A stretch of 64,000 bases of DNA, taken from NCBI RefSeq assembly GCF_018139145.2, contig NC_059483.1, positions 4,217,001 through 4,281,000 of the forward strand, in the 5' to 3' direction. Below the pieces are notes generated by a model. That model saw nothing but the letters and a program-made list of their open reading frames with translations. It made no database searches and was not told the DNA's origin. Made by a program: the position numbers and the translations under genes. Positions 49,101-62,727 of this stretch are shown here, one piece after another (position 1 is the first letter of the stretch; the number at the start of each line of letters is the position of its first letter). Source of the DNA: Gymnogyps californianus. Taxonomy: Eukaryota > Chordata > Aves > Accipitriformes > Cathartidae.

Positions 49101-50635
49101 GAAACCATGAGTCTGACTGCAGCAGTCCGGTTCTCTTGGTTTTTTTGTAGTTTTGGCCTCGTTTCAATAACTAACTGCACTATGTGCCCCATTGATCTCA
49201 GGAACAATTTGCAACCAGATTAAATCTCTGCTAATGTAATTGGTGTAAATGCAAGCCTGGCCTAGCGCGTGTTGAAGGAAACGTGCTCAGCAGTGCTGCG
49301 TGTGGGCTGTTTGAGAGCTCCTGCAGAAAGAAACATCTGTGCAGCTGTGAGCCAAGGCTGGGGCATGCGGAGGTGGGAGCTAACATCGCCGTGTCTGGCT
49401 TCTTCCCTCACCCACTGGAAGGTCGAAGATGTTCAATATCTCACTTTTGGTTTTGTCTTATAGCCCTCATACTATTACGCCTTTTCATTTTGTGTCACCT
49501 TTATGCCTGCCTTGACCACGGTGAAAGGTACTGAGCAATGATAGCGCACAGAGGGCTTCCAGAGGCACAAGTGATGACTTCTGCTGAGCTGAGGAGAATT
49601 TTAATTAGCGTTTCTTTTTGATATTTCTGGTTCTGTCTATGTAAATCTGTCTGTTGAATCACACTGAGATCTCTCTATGGTGACAGTGAACCCTGATCTT
49701 ATGAGCACAAGATGTAAAGAGAGATACAGCAAAGCAAAAATCACTTGTTTAGTATCAGGTTTTTTCCCAGCTTTCTGGTAAGAGAAAGATAAGCCCTACT
49801 TTGCTGTGTCACGGTGGGGCAGGACGGAGTGGTCACAGAAAGCACAAGAAGCTGTGCAGTTTCTGTCCGGCAGGAACGCTTCTCACGTCCCCTGGAAGGT
49901 GCCACTGGGGAGGAGAGCTAATCATGTCCTGAAAAATAGCCTAAGTTGCATTAGCTGATCTTCAAAAAAAAAAATTTTTTTTTTTAAAGTCTAGTTCTGT
50001 GGTACTCAGCTACTCAGTAAATTCTGTAGTCTTACCCCGTTTTTATGTGTCATATAGGCTTAAAAAAAAGTCCTTACACTGCCACTACAGCCATTACAGG
50101 CGGCACAACAGCAGAAAGCATGCAAGCTCTCTGTCTCATAGAAATGAGCTGCAATACTTGGAGGACGTGAGTGAGGCATCTACACATGCATAGCTACGCT
50201 ATTCCCTTTCCCTTTTTCCTCCCTCTCTTCTCTTCACCTTCTGTTCAATCCGGAACTCTTTTGCTTGCGCAGAAGGCGCCCACCCAGTAACTTCCAAATT
50301 CAGTAGCTGGGTGGTGACTGTGCATTCATGCAAGGAGCTGCGAAGCCCTGAGATGAACCCTTGCTCAGGGTTGTGCATGGTGTCTGCATTTGTTTCTAAC
50401 TACAAATCCAGGAGTTCTCTGTTGTGATCCTCTGGGGCTTTAACCTGCTTTCTTTTAAAATTTTACTTTCAACCTCAGCTCATATTTTTGCTTATTACTA
50501 ACATGATTATGGCTGTTTCCTCCTTTTATTTAATCTGTTTCTGTCCCCTGGAGTAGTCTTCCAGCATAGTTTGCAATGAAGAAAAAAAGCTTTGTTCACA
50601 TTCTAATCTCCTGTACAAATAGCACATTTCTAGTG
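46119..50635. other. Unannotated noncoding DNA with the longest open frame of the window
   Basis: A minus-strand frame of 163 codons spans 49207-48716. Its translation shows no signal peptide, repeat or domain that I recognise, and no convincing acceptor or donor frames it. The region also holds the A11T11 palindrome. Nothing else can be supported. Confidence 0.5.
49964..49985. repeat. A11T11 perfect palindrome
   Basis: Eleven A residues abut eleven T residues with no spacer, a perfect inverted repeat of 22 bases. Such a tract is stiff, excludes nucleosomes and can extrude a hairpin. Confidence 0.9.
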
Positions 50636-51896
50636 CAGGGATGTCCAACCCAGCTCTCCAGTTCAGTGGTCCTGTGCACTACCAGAGGGGTAGCTATGAA
50701 ACATCGACATCTGGTTTAATTGACAAGATTAATCCTCTGCTTCAATCTAGCATTGTGTTTCGTTTCAAAAATATTATCCACATTTCCATACTATGCAAAA
50801 AACCTCCACTTGCAGAAACTAGATTGTCTGTATACATATTTTTCTAAATATAGTGACTATTTTGTATGAACTACTACTAACTCCATCAGATAATTCTTCT
50901 ATGATAACCTGTAGCATAGGTGTTTTGCTTGAGTAGCAATGTGAATAAGTACAGTGATGGATAAAATCAAAACATTATCAACGGTTTATGAACTTATCTG
51001 GAAAACCTTTGTGGGGATGGGACAACAAGGAGAGGCAGCTATATTATACGTGTCCCACCATGAGGCCCTTCAGTATGGGGGCTCTATGTGCTGGTACAAG
51101 GCAAATATCACAGTTATTGGATTGAGAATTCAAGGCCAGTTGGCCCAATGTTACTAGATCTGTATGGGATCTAATTCAGTGCAGGTCTTTTCCCTTGTAC
51201 TTACTTCAAAGGCACTGTAAGGAAATCTTCTCTTTACCCAAAACCAGGAAATATTACCTAGGAGTCAAATACGGTTATGGGGCATATTACCTGGCCATAC
51301 TATGGGGCCACAGCTTCTCCACGTGGAAAAATCTTTCACAGCAGATTGTTCAAGGAATATGGATAAGACATGTGAATGTTCTCCACATATTGGTCACCTG
51401 TATGGCAGCTACCATACCCAGGCCTTATTTTTGTCCGTTACCTTACATGGTATGTTAAATATTTGCTGCAGTATATTTGGCATTTTTTTGCAAATTTCCC
51501 CATATATCTTACAATTCAACATTTCCATTGGCTGGATGTTCACTGTAAACACATTAATCACCTTGAATTCTTCTCAGATTCAGTTGCAGGATATACACTA
51601 TTCTGTAGAATTAATGCATATTCAGATACAGAAGTGAAAAAATGTAAGAACATTTAACTTTGATTAATTAAACTGTATTAATTTAACAGATGGTGTGTTT
51701 GACACCCACCAGGCTTAGGTTTAGATTTGTGATACTTTAAAGAGGGATCACTGCCTCCATTTTGATATAAATTTTGAATCTTTAAACAGTCCACAGATGT
51801 TCAAGTTGGCTTTTTTTTTCCGTTTTGTTTTGTCTTCAACTCATGGCTGGTAAGGACTGACTCAGTCCTGGGACTTGCAGAGGTTTGACACTACTG
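50636..51896. mobile_element. Candidate hAT/Charlie-like DNA transposon
   Basis: The left end reads CAGGGATGTCCAACCC (50636-50651) and the reverse complement of the right end (51881-51896) reads CAGTAGTGTCAAACCT, an 11 of 16 match. Both resemble the CAGGGGTGTCCAAAC-type termini of hAT-Charlie elements. The eight bases left of the element, TTCTAGTG, fit the nTCTAGAn preference known for this group, but the right flank, CCTTATAA, is not a clear copy, so the target-site duplication is absent or decayed. The interior holds short plus-strand open frames (50954-51157, 51195-51458, 51302-51637) in which I do not recognise a transposase, so it may be non-autonomous or a composite. Only the termini support the call. 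Confidence 0.4.
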
Positions 51897-54800
51897 CCTT
51901 ATAAATCTGAATCCTTGGTAAGGAACCACTGTCTCATTGTATGCAAACAAATCTTGATTTTTAAGTATCAATACAGAAGGATTTAGCGGTGAATCTCCTT
52001 TCTACTACTAAAGTACTAATTAGTGTAGGGAACCCCTGCTATACTTTGCTTATTTTGAGAGGAACCTTCGGAGAGTTTAAATAGACTTCTTATTACAGAA
52101 TTAATTTAGAAAGAAGCAAGACTTTACCTTTACAGTCCTTCTAGAGGGACTCTCATAACAGATGTTTTCTTCTTGCTGCTCACTTTGACCAACACCTATG
52201 CTTGTATACTGAAATACTGTGGGGTAAATAATTTCTTACATTTAGGTATAAACTTTTGCTTATGTCTGATACAGAAACAGCTGGTGTTGGACTTCTCTAG
52301 GGTGCACTAATGCACTAATACCCCTTATTTCTGATGACCTGTGCAACACTATCAAAAATGAGCAGGTTTTATTTATTTATTTAAGTCTCTCTCTCCTACT
52401 TTTCCCACTGCTGTAGCATCATCTAGTAACCACCTATAATTACAGGCTATTAGGACTATGCTTATGCAGCCTGAAACTTGCCAAAACACTTATGATCTCC
52501 AGGAAGCAGAGTCTGCTCTTTGTTATTATTCCTGATCATAATGACTTGCATGGAGTAGATTTCATTGGTGAGATTTCTTTTTTTTTCCCCCTTCCTGTTC
52601 CATCAGAGGTTTCTAGAGGATTTTTAGTATTTCTGTTTTGGCACAGAATTAGGACTAGCACTAGCTTGTGAGCACGTGTATTAGGTTACCTTGTAGGTCA
52701 CCCAGTCTCACACTCTTCTAACACAGGTTTTCTGCTTGTCAAAAAAGATGTCTCCAAAATCGGCGGTTTATGTTACTCATCTGTAATAGCTATTATCCTG
52801 AGCACTCTTGGGAATCCAAGGCTCATAAGATGGCAGGTTCCTTACACATTTACCATCCACCTTTGAATAACAGATTCATTAACCACTTGTGTATATTTGA
52901 TAGAAAAACAAAGTAATGAAATAATGGTATCACTAGGGAGAATGTAAGGATAAAGAAATACATCTGCTTAAAACCATGGATTTGCAGTAAAGAACAATGT
53001 TACACAAAGCAAAAATGCATCGGGGACCCTCATGAACTAGTAGTCCTAAGCCTGTAAAACTTGGCTGGGCTTACTGTGCCTGATCTGGCGGCTCCTTCCT
53101 GCACCCCCTGTTCGAGGGGCCGGTGCGACCCGCTCCACCGGTTGCCCAGGATGGCACTTCTCAGCCTTCTTCACTTGCTCTCTGCCTCTTACCTTGCTCA
53201 TCCTGTCTGACTGGGGCACCTGGTGACAGTGTGTGAACACACTCTGCTCGTGGAGAAACATCTATCATCCCCTTTAATTAGTCCATTTCTGGTTCCATTA
53301 GCCTGGTTTCAGGCTCCAGGCTGCTTCCCCTTTCTTTTCAGCCTCTTAAAACTCAGTGGCAGTACTCAATGCCTCTCATGATATGTAAGTTATAAGCAGT
53401 ACTAGCTTCTTTCAAGATTTATGACGTTTAGCTTGCTTCGAGCTCTTCACAGAATTTACAAATGATATATAAACACAACAAAAAACTGATTTGTGAGCTG
53501 GGTTGTGCAATGCTCTACACATGCTGCTTTGTATTTAGGAGAACCCTTCAGGGCCCCCTTCTGTAGGCAGGAAAGCTGCTGAAATTTCCACTAACCCTGG
53601 CCTCCAGAGTTGCTTAGTAACTATGAGTGGTTTCCCAGGCACAGCTTCCAAATACCAGCCTCGAAGTCAAGAACAGCCAAACTGTACCTGTAAAGCAACA
53701 CACAGCTTGCAAATCGCTTCGGCTCAGTACCATACAATAAAGTAGCAAATGTCACTTCTGAATTTCAACCAATTTTTGTTTTGCAACTTATGTCCTGAAA
53801 TGGAGATATATATATCCAACAGAGAGGATGTTTACTTGTTTTAGCTTATGTTACTTTGGAAGGCATGTTGTGGAACTAAAAACATTACCCTTATAAGCTG
53901 GAATTACAGTGGGGCAACGGGACTCGAGTATATTAACATAGGCTAAATTCATAAATAGGATAGAAAAACAAAACAAAAAAATCCAAGTATTCACTTTAGA
54001 ATTTGGTGATCTCTTCTGGGTACCTTCAAAGGTTATTATCTTAAGACTTTAACCTGTCCAGTCCCTCTGTACTTAAACCCCATCAAGGAAGAAGGGGAAA
54101 AAACCCCAAGGTGGCAACACGGGTGGGAACAGAGGAAAAAGCTACAATGGAGGGAAGGCAGAAGAGAAAATGGACGGTGCTTAGCTTTTGTCAGAACTGG
54201 AATTAGCATCTGAGACAGATCTTACGTGAGAAATGGATCTCTCCGTAGGATTACTTAAAATTATTAGAATTAATTATCTGAAATGAGTAAGAAATTTTTG
54301 TGTAATGAAAATTCAGTTATGTACTTAGTGGCTTAAAATTTTAGGCAGGTGAGGCAACAACGCTGCTGAAGGTAGTTAGTCAGGAAGACCATAATAGAAA
54401 TTATTTCAATTTTTTTGTGCATTTGTCTCTAAATAAAGACAGAAAACAGGAGCTAATAATTCGGACAACTCTATCAGATAAGCTTGGGAATTGTGTCATT
54501 TCTTAACTAAACTCCTCCCATGCAGACAGCTAAATCATTCTGCATCGGTGCCAAAATCTGACAGCACCACATTGCTGTTCCTACTTTGAAATGCATCCCT
54601 CGCAGGATGCTAGACTGACAGGGATGTTATGAAGGCACTGCAAGGGGGAGAAATGAAACTATAACGACAAAATGCAACTCCTTAAATGTGCTATCTTGCA
54701 TTATATACTTGTTTGAGCTAAAAAAAAAAGTCCGTTTGAATGACATCAGTGTGTTTCTGTTTTTTTACGAGGAGACCTCTAAGGAATTTTTTTAAATTGT

Positions 54801-55853
54801 TTCTGTAGGAACCAAATCGCTGATTCAGTAGGTGTCCTCTGTGCCAAAAGTGACCATTCGCCACCAAGTGATGCAGGACAGGACTAAGCAGCCTTAGTCA
54901 CGTGTAGGTATTTCTCTTGTCAGCATTCTCAGGTGACCCTGCTCAAAGCAGCGCTGGGGAAAGTCAGGAGCTCCCTAAAGCAGCTGAACCTCGGGTCTCT
55001 GCAGAAGGTGGTGATACAGTACTATAGCTTGTTAGGTTGCTTTGGATTTATAAAGAACGCATACTGTGTCCCCCAGATATGTGCAGTGATCTTTAACAAG
55101 GACTGCGCTAAGGGTCTAAGGTTATATATCAGTTTTTCAATATGAGTTAGATACCTCACGTCTTGATGAATGTGAACTGTCAGTGCACTCAGTTGTTAGG
55201 CTGGAGTTCGTTGTTGTTGTTTTGGTTTTGTTTGGGTTTTTTTAAATCAGCAAAAAGCACATTGAATGCTTCAGTCTCTATGCTATGGCAGCACATTTTT
55301 AAACTAGGGAGATTTCATCATTGTATCACTACACAAAAGCACAGTCTGAGCAGCTCTCTTAGTACAGCTATTATTTTGTTTCTGATATTTACATGGCATG
55401 GCTATGTAAGCCCATAAAACTCCCAAAATAGAGATATAAAACTCTCGATTGCTTGGAGCCCAAGCCAAGTTCCTATTTGGGTAATTGCATTCTGTCTATT
55501 TAAAATTCACATGTCAATTTTCAGTTTGATATCGATTGGACTCTTCTTCACTTTCTTGTACTAAACCATCTGCACGCTTTTAGACAGTAACTGCAGTTTA
55601 TCTTCCAGGTAGTTGCATTTCAGTCCCTGACGCAGGGGCTGGACGAGAGATGTCCAGGCTGCTTCAGTGCTATCAGCAGTTAAAGTGGCTCCTCAACTGC
55701 CCGATGAAGACTGCCTCCAGCCAGCTCTGCTCCTGCTGCCGCCCCGTCTGGGTACCAGCAGCTGCCCCCCTTCCTCAGCCGGGGAGGTCACCTCTGCCTC
55801 CGCAAAGTGACCTGATCTCTGCCAGTTCCACCCCAGGAAATGGCTGAGATCTA
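51897..55853. other. Unannotated noncoding DNA with a GC-rich patch
   Basis: The patch at 53080-53260 is the most GC- and CpG-rich stretch nearby and is open on the minus strand for 71 codons with a basic, proline-containing translation that I do not recognise. A strong acceptor-like tract ends CCATCAG at 52607. The 55620-55850 patch is also GC-rich and carries an unrecognised 65-codon plus frame. Confidence 0.5.
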
Positions 55854-55870
55854 TTTTTTTTTTTTTTTTT
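55854..55870. repeat. T17 homopolymer
   Basis: Seventeen T residues separate a GC-rich patch (55620-55850) from the minus-strand CR1 relic. Confidence 0.9.
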
Positions 55871-55884
55871 GGCATCAGGTCCCT

Positions 55885-56135
55885 TTAGAAATACGGCCTG
55901 GAAGGAACTTTGTGCATTAAACTAAACTCTGCGCCCTGCTATGTTGGCAGCCACAGCTTATAAAATCATGCTGTCCCATCCTAAGCCGTGGTAGGTTGTA
56001 TTGCTCCCATTACTCCTATTGAAAAGCTGTTCCAAACTCTCACTATTTTAGTGGTGCAAACTGGCCTCAGAAGGCCTGAAATGGCAATCAGCTTGCTTGC
56101 TTTTGGACCCTCTCCACCTCTGTACTTTAATATTC
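55885..56135 (-). mobile_element. Old CR1-type LINE 3' region
   Basis: Read on the minus strand, this stretch follows the 3' tail of an old CR1. It contains AGTACAGAGGTGGAGAGGGT, then TTTGGAACAGCTTTTCAATA with AGTAATGGGAGCAA, then GATGGGACAGCATGATTTTA, and ends in AAGTTCCTTCCAGGCCGTAT followed by TTCTAA. The order (gaggatccaaa-like block, tggaacagccttcc-like block, gggatagcctaatttt-like block, ggtcccttccagcc-like end) matches old amniote CR1 tails as I remember them. Identity is low and indels are likely. A 17-base T run (55854-55870) lies just beyond the LINE 3' end; CR1 does not make poly(A), so the run is probably unrelated. What remains is noncoding. Confidence 0.55.
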
Positions 56136-57972
56136 CAAGAGAATACACTTAAGACGAATGTGAACTTTGCTGCAAAAGCAATGCATAGCTGAAAGGTCCC
56201 AGACAGCCCGGCAGAAAGGTCCCCGAATACTTGGTTGGGGAGGGGAAAAGAAAAGATATATTTTTCCCTTTTATCCTGAATTTTATGTGAAGCACTCCAG
56301 TAAATGCTTTCTACAGGCTCCAGATAATTCATTACATGAAGGAGAAAAGGAAGATATAACATCTATTTCTTGCTGAATATATTGCTGATGAACAGTTGCT
56401 GAAAAGCTCCGACGCACGATTACTGGGAGAGAGTCCTGGAGCCAACTGTAATTAAAGTTCTTTTGACAATATGGTAAATCCTTAGTAGTAGTGTCTTATT
56501 CCAGCTTTCTTTTACTTGCATGCCTGCAATGCCCACTGGGTACGGGGGAGGAACCCTCCCATGTAAACTCTCTTGTATACTCTTCCTTTTTGTAATTAGC
56601 GTGAGTCAACAATACTTGCAAGAATCTGCTCGAGCCACTCAACGCATGCTTAACTTTGTTTGTGCTGTCGTCACTTGGAGTCCTTTTTAAACAGGAGATA
56701 ATTATCAAGAAAATAAATACAGCTACATATCAACACATTACATTTGGCCATCTGAAAGCTGTATCCGTAGTCTAACGATCAAGATTTCTGCTGTAAAACG
56801 TGGTCACCTCCCCGTTTTGCCTCTCCAACAGCTTTCCTCCTGTTGGAGGAGTTGCCCTCAATAGAGGTCTTTCTCCTTTAGCTGCAGAGATAACCAGGCC
56901 CATATTCTTTGATTAAAGCTAGCTGAGTTGTACAATATAGTTAATAAGGATGTAATTCATCATATGTAAGCCTCATTTATGTTTAAAATTTGCTGCAAAT
57001 CTTCTCTATTAGCAGACTGTGTCTAGCAATACAAGTGCTGTAGCGTTTAAAGGTTTTGGTGCTTTACTGGTAATTTACTGGTTTTTAAGCTGCATTTTTT
57101 TTTTTTAAGGTGTAAACCGAGGAGAGAAAACCATGCACCCCATTCGCTCAGATAAGAAATTTAGAAATGTAGTCCAAAAAGAGGACCACATATATTATTT
57201 TAATAATATCAAGTACGACATTTTCAGTGTTCTCTTCTCTATGATACCTATTTACCTTGCAATAAATCGTGGTTCTTAAATATTAACAGTGGGTGTAAAT
57301 ACTGAAGATTTGCGGGCACTGAAATACCTGCAAAAGCAAGATATCTAGTGACATTCAGAGCAAATTGTCAACTCCCCTTTCCAGGACAGGTATTTGTTTC
57401 CCACTTTTAGAGCATTTATAAAAATAAACGAGTAAATATATATGAAAGAAACATGTAGTAAGATGCAAAAAACCAAGAGAATTCAAAAGCAGAAAGGGAA
57501 GAAGGAATAGGAAGCAGCTCAGATAAAACTGCTGGTAACAGATTCAGCAACCCGTTTACTTCTGAAGGAAATTCTTAACCTGTGCTCTCAACAGCAGAGT
57601 TCAAAATAAGCATCACACCTCGGGACATATGGCAAAGCAGCTCAAACGGTGTGAGGAATTAGGGCCAATTGTCTCTGTTCAAGCAATCGAGATAGCATTT
57701 ATTTGTATTTCTTTAATTCTTGGATTAGCCTGATATATACAACATACTAATGCTTCTATAGAATTAAAAATTTATTCAAAGGTTGCCTGTAATGTCTTGA
57801 GGTGGCGGCCCTGATGGAGCAGCTGCCCTATGCTGGAATATACTCTGTCCTGCTGTGAACAAACTAGAACTGGACAGAAAAATATCACAAGCTTTTTTTT
57901 CTGGAAGAAAATAAAATTGTGAAATACGTGAAAGTGTCCCTGAACTTTTGTTTTGTTTAGCTGAGGTCCATT

Positions 57973-58003
57973 AAAAAAAACAACAACAACAACATCAAAA
58001 AAA
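57973..58003. repeat. A-rich (CAA)n simple repeat
   Basis: Eight A residues are followed by four CAA units, CATC, and another A run. It resembles a decayed retroposon tail, but I find no recognisable retroposed gene upstream. Confidence 0.85.
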
Positions 58004-60607
58004 GACCCAATTAATGGCTACAGAATAGCTCATTTAAGCCCAGGCAAGCCAAGAAATATACTGATGAAGAGAAAATAAAGGTTGGATTATTGAATGAACA
58101 TTGCTTTGCAGCAAGGTAAAAGTGTAGTTAACAATGCTGTTGCTAACTATCTGAAGGCTCATTTTGTGCCTTTTGCTGCGAACAAAACCCTCGAAAGGCA
58201 ATTCAAAAGCCTGATATAGGAGACAATCATACCATAATTTCATCCGTAGGCTCAGTTAATGGCTTGCGATGATTGTATGTGTTTCCACAGTGATGAGGAT
58301 GTTTGTGTAGCGTATACAGCCATCATAAACCCCAGGCTGGAAGTGGATTGGCTTCCAGTTCCAAAACTGTAACTTTTATTTGCTGAGTTGGCAAGAGGGA
58401 TACCATTTACAAAAACTGACCTCTCTTCAAAAATAGTCTCATGGCTGACGTGCACTGTTGGGAGCCTGAGTACAGCTCAGGAAAAAAGAAATTAAGGTAT
58501 TTGGTGTCACTGGCACATTGGATGAAATTCTGTAAGGTTTCAATGCTGTTACCACTTTTTAATGAGAATATTTCTCTAGAAAAATATAAAGAGGACAATC
58601 TGAAATATTTAATCTGCCAAGGAGCTAAGAAAAAGAGGAATGACTTATTAAATAACTAATTTTGGTTATTTCTGAGTATTCTAAAAACATGCCAAAAAAT
58701 TCTTTAAAATGAAAGCATCAACAAGTTGTTGAAAACATATGTTTTCAATATGCTATATCTGAAAACTTTTCAGAGACTGGATGCTTTTAGGCAGGTTAAA
58801 ATACTGTGGGAGATAGTTATTCTGAGTTCCCCCATAAAACAAAGGCCATTGAAATGGAAGCGGACCACCAGTAGCGAACAGTGATTTTCCAGATAGATTT
58901 GGATTGGAGCAAAAATGGTGCAAATATCTAAACTACACCAGATGTTTCTGGATAACCCTAACCTAATGAGCATGAATAACTGCACTGATAGGTAAGCACA
59001 AACATACTTTGAAAAACTTCACTTTAATTTGCTTATTTTGGCAAGTAAAATACACTAATGGAACAAGTGTGTGCTCATCCCTTACTTAAAGTTAGCATTT
59101 CTTTTATTAAAATGTGGCATCTTATCTTCACACAGCAGCCAAGTCTCTTCCTCCCATCTCCTTTTTTATGAAGCTGTTCTTTCATATATAGCTTTGAATT
59201 ATTCCCTCTTTCGCCATCAGAGTGGAGGTAATGAAATATGTCAAAAAGATGACTGGAGCCCAACAGGTCCTAACACAAGTTCTTTTGCTCTGCTATAGCA
59301 ATATAACTTAAATACTGAAGAAACTTTCTTTTTTAAGGAAGATCTTTATTTTATTAAGAGGAGGAGTAGAGGATCAGAAATCCCTTGATACTGTCAGTGC
59401 TCAATCCCATTGAATAGACCCTACAGACTTCTCTAATTATTCACAAAACATTTTGAGCAGATGTCCACAAAATGAATTATCTGCTGTCTGCCAAAAAGTA
59501 CTTCTGGCAGGCAGCATACCAGGTAAATAAAATGAGAGGTTGAAAACATGAATAAAACATGAATAGAACAGCTTAGGGCATTTTGATCCTCATAAATTCA
59601 GAAGCACCAATTGGATCTATAGAGGTGCAGAAGGTAGGGTAGGGCTACCATATGAAAATATGTTGAAAGGAGTCAGCTTTGGAGGAAACACTCTTAACAA
59701 GCATTTCCTCATGTTAGTGGCAGTATCGCTGTGCCAAGCCAAGTAACAGAAAACACTTTAGCAGCAGCATTGCTGCTGTTTTCAGCAGCAGTTTTCAGCA
59801 TCTACCATGGGAGACACAGAATCTGGACTTCCAGCATCAGTCTGAGCCCTGTAAGTCATATGGGCGAGCATCTTGGATTCTTAAATTTAGTAGAAGTTGC
59901 AAATACCTGTAACTCTGGCTATTCTGCCATTGGCAAGGACATCCCCACATAATTTAGACTTAGTTTGAGAATCTAATGCAAAATATTTAACCTCTTGCCC
60001 TTCCTACTAGGAATGCACATGATACTTTCCTAATTAAGGCAGGCTGTTCTACACCATTAAGGTCATGAAAATATAGCCCCTACAAAAAGGCTGTATTGCA
60101 ACTAGTAAATTTGCAAATAGAAATGCTATTCAAGAAGGGAATTTTAGGTTTTAAAACAATCATCAGCCTTATGTTAGCACATATAGTTCTGAGATCACAT
60201 TTTTAAAAACTATCTGTATGGCATCGTTTCGGGCAGCTTGGTATAGAATCAAACCAAAGAAAACATAAATTATTCAAGAGGAAGGGGGTTCCCAAAGACT
60301 TTGTATCAAGTTAAAGTGTACTATGTTCTGTACTCTTTCACTGAATAATAAAAACTTTATAGTACTTTACGAACAGGCATTGTCCTAGATCCATACCAAA
60401 ATGTTATTCTGTTGGATAAAATGCACTAGTTTGCTGTTTCGAAGAGAAAGAACCCATAAAATGGGAACAATAGCAAGAATGGTAAATCTAAACATCAAGA
60501 AATATGGATGAATAATTTTAGCATATGGAAAAGGTTGCCACATAAGTGGTAGAGGAAAAGATGGGAGGACAGAATGACTTGAAAATTGTGATTAAAAGAA
60601 ATGTATG

Positions 60608-60623
60608 GGTAGGTAGGTAGGTA
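60608..60623. repeat. (GGTA)4 microsatellite
   Basis: Four perfect GGTA units lie between ATGTATG and ACTTCAT. Confidence 0.85.
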
Positions 60624-62137
60624 ACTTCATAAATAATGGACCAGATTTATTCACGGTGGTTTCGTTAAAAGCAGTGACAAATTAACACCAAGCAGAAGTC
60701 TGTTTCTTTGCAATAGTTTTGACCTATTCAGTGGAACCATTGTAGTTACTAATTCATACAGGATTATACATAATTGGGATGCCCAATTATAACAGTTGAA
60801 CTTCAGAAATGACAATGTTCTCTTTCCTTCAGGGATCTGTAATTTATTCCATTACCTTGAACTTACGTTATGCAATATGCCAAAATAAAATTTGCAAATG
60901 TTCTCTTAAATCCTGCTATCTTTGGTTCATACTGTATGTGTGAAGGAAACATGTTGAAAGGATTAAAACTATGGGAAAGAATTACCATTTTAATACCTTT
61001 GACTTGTCCATGAGGAGACAATAGAAGGTTTTCAGCCTCAGTAAATCCACTTTAATATATGTAAAGAGTTCAGAAAAAATTATTCTATCCCATGGTCTTC
61101 ATGAAAGCAATAGCAGCGTGGCCTGTGCTAGAAAGGCCAAGATTAGTTTATTTACCAAAGAAATCTGATGGTTTATTTTGTTTTGCAGGAACAGCTTCCC
61201 TTACTATGTTTTATTCCATGAAAATATTTCCTTACTGCATTAATTCATGTGAAGTCTTATGCATAAACTGCTAGCAGAAGCATCTACACTTTCAAAAGTG
61301 TGGCTGATGCCATGTTTCCCTGCGCTTTGAGATTTCCAACATAGAAGCCAATCTTAAATTTGGCTAATGGTTTTTCTTTTTACATGCTGACTTTTAAAGC
61401 TGCTGAGATATTAGGATAATAGGTGTTTGAAGAAAAGAATAATCTATTTATACAGAATCAATAAGGCATTGCCATGGGAAACCTGAAGCTCTCAAAAGGA
61501 GGTTTCCTGCAATAGAGAACAGAGGATTTTCTGGGGGAGAGAATGGCTCGTACACGTTTGGTTCTTTCTGACTGTTGCTGTCTCATTGCCTTCGTTCCTG
61601 TGGTGCTCAGCCCTGGCTGCTTCAAGGGAGGAATTCTCCTCCTGTAGATCATCAAGCAGCAGAAACTGGAAAAATTACTTGCTAGGATGTCCCATGAATG
61701 TTATAGAGGTTGGGTAAAAGAGAGCTGTGTGAGCAGCAACGCAACAATCCAACTTACGGAAAAAGATCTGTAGAGGGGTTGCCTTTGGAAGACCTTCAAG
61801 TATGCTGGAGAATTTTGTATGGGAATATGCTAGCTATGGGGTTACACAGCTAGCTTAAAGGGCAGAAAAGATGATGACGATATGGTTAGCTTGCTGGAAC
61901 TCAGAGCAGAAAGACTGGTTTTTCTCATAGCTTTGTTTTCAGTACAACATTGCACACATTTCATTTGTGCTTGGACAGTCTCAACTATAGAATGTGCATG
62001 AAAGTACATTCATACATTTTTCCAGGGTTTGGGGAGGATATTAATATCTGTAATATGTGACAGTATTGTCTTCTGTTGCTACAGTGAACAGTTCGCCATC
62101 AGCCTCTAAAAAATAACTGATGATAAATCGGAGCGCT

Positions 62138-62199
62138 TTCCTATTGAATCATGCGGGACTTTTCATAGGGGGTCAGCAAGCCTTTAGGCACCTAAGTGA
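62138..62199. repeat. Possible ancient repeat with taggcacctaag motif
   Basis: CCTATTGAATCATGCGGGAC, then CTTTTCATAGG, then CCTTTAGGCACCTAAGTGAT parallel the same remembered repeat as at 15171-15262. Only about 60 bases can be aligned by eye. Confidence 0.25.
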
Positions 62200-62727
62200 T
62201 ACAATAAGTAGTTTTGTTCTAATCCTTTCTGCCTTCCCACAAAGGCAACATAGCTAGATTGTAAGCCCAGTGCAAGGACATGGTTTGTGCTACTGTGCAC
62301 TTTGTGTAATATGAACTGAAGGTGTCAGTCATGATGTCGCCGGCTCACTCCTCTTGCTGCCTCTGAATTCAGTTTACAATGAAATGAATTGGAACAAAGC
62401 CAAAGATAACCCTGAATGTCAGAAATGGTATCTTTAAAGTGATTCTGGATGCACAGGCAGCCAAAGAAGTTCAGTCCCTCTTAAAAGTCATGATGCAAGT
62501 ATTGTAATGCAGATTACATCGATTTGCTACTAGTTACTGACAGCTAGCAGGAGTCTTTTAAAGATTCTCCACAGTATCCATAGAACAAAAAGCTCTCTGC
62601 ATGAAAAGGAAGCTGTATTTTCATGCAGATGATCCATCATAAAAATAGTATCAATGTTATCATTTATGTAAGGCAAAATTCAGTTTTGTGCAATATATTT
62701 CATGACTATGATGGGATTCAGCTTATA

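Noticed and set aside
55988..56005. GTGGTAGGTTGTATTGCT, let-7-like
   Set aside because: Only a partial match, no hairpin partner, and it lies inside a decayed CR1 tail.
59716..59729. TAGTGGCAGTATCG, resembling the 5' part of U4 snRNA
   Set aside because: Thirteen identical bases only. Neither the upstream start nor the downstream stem sequence of U4 follows, so chance or an unprovable fragment.
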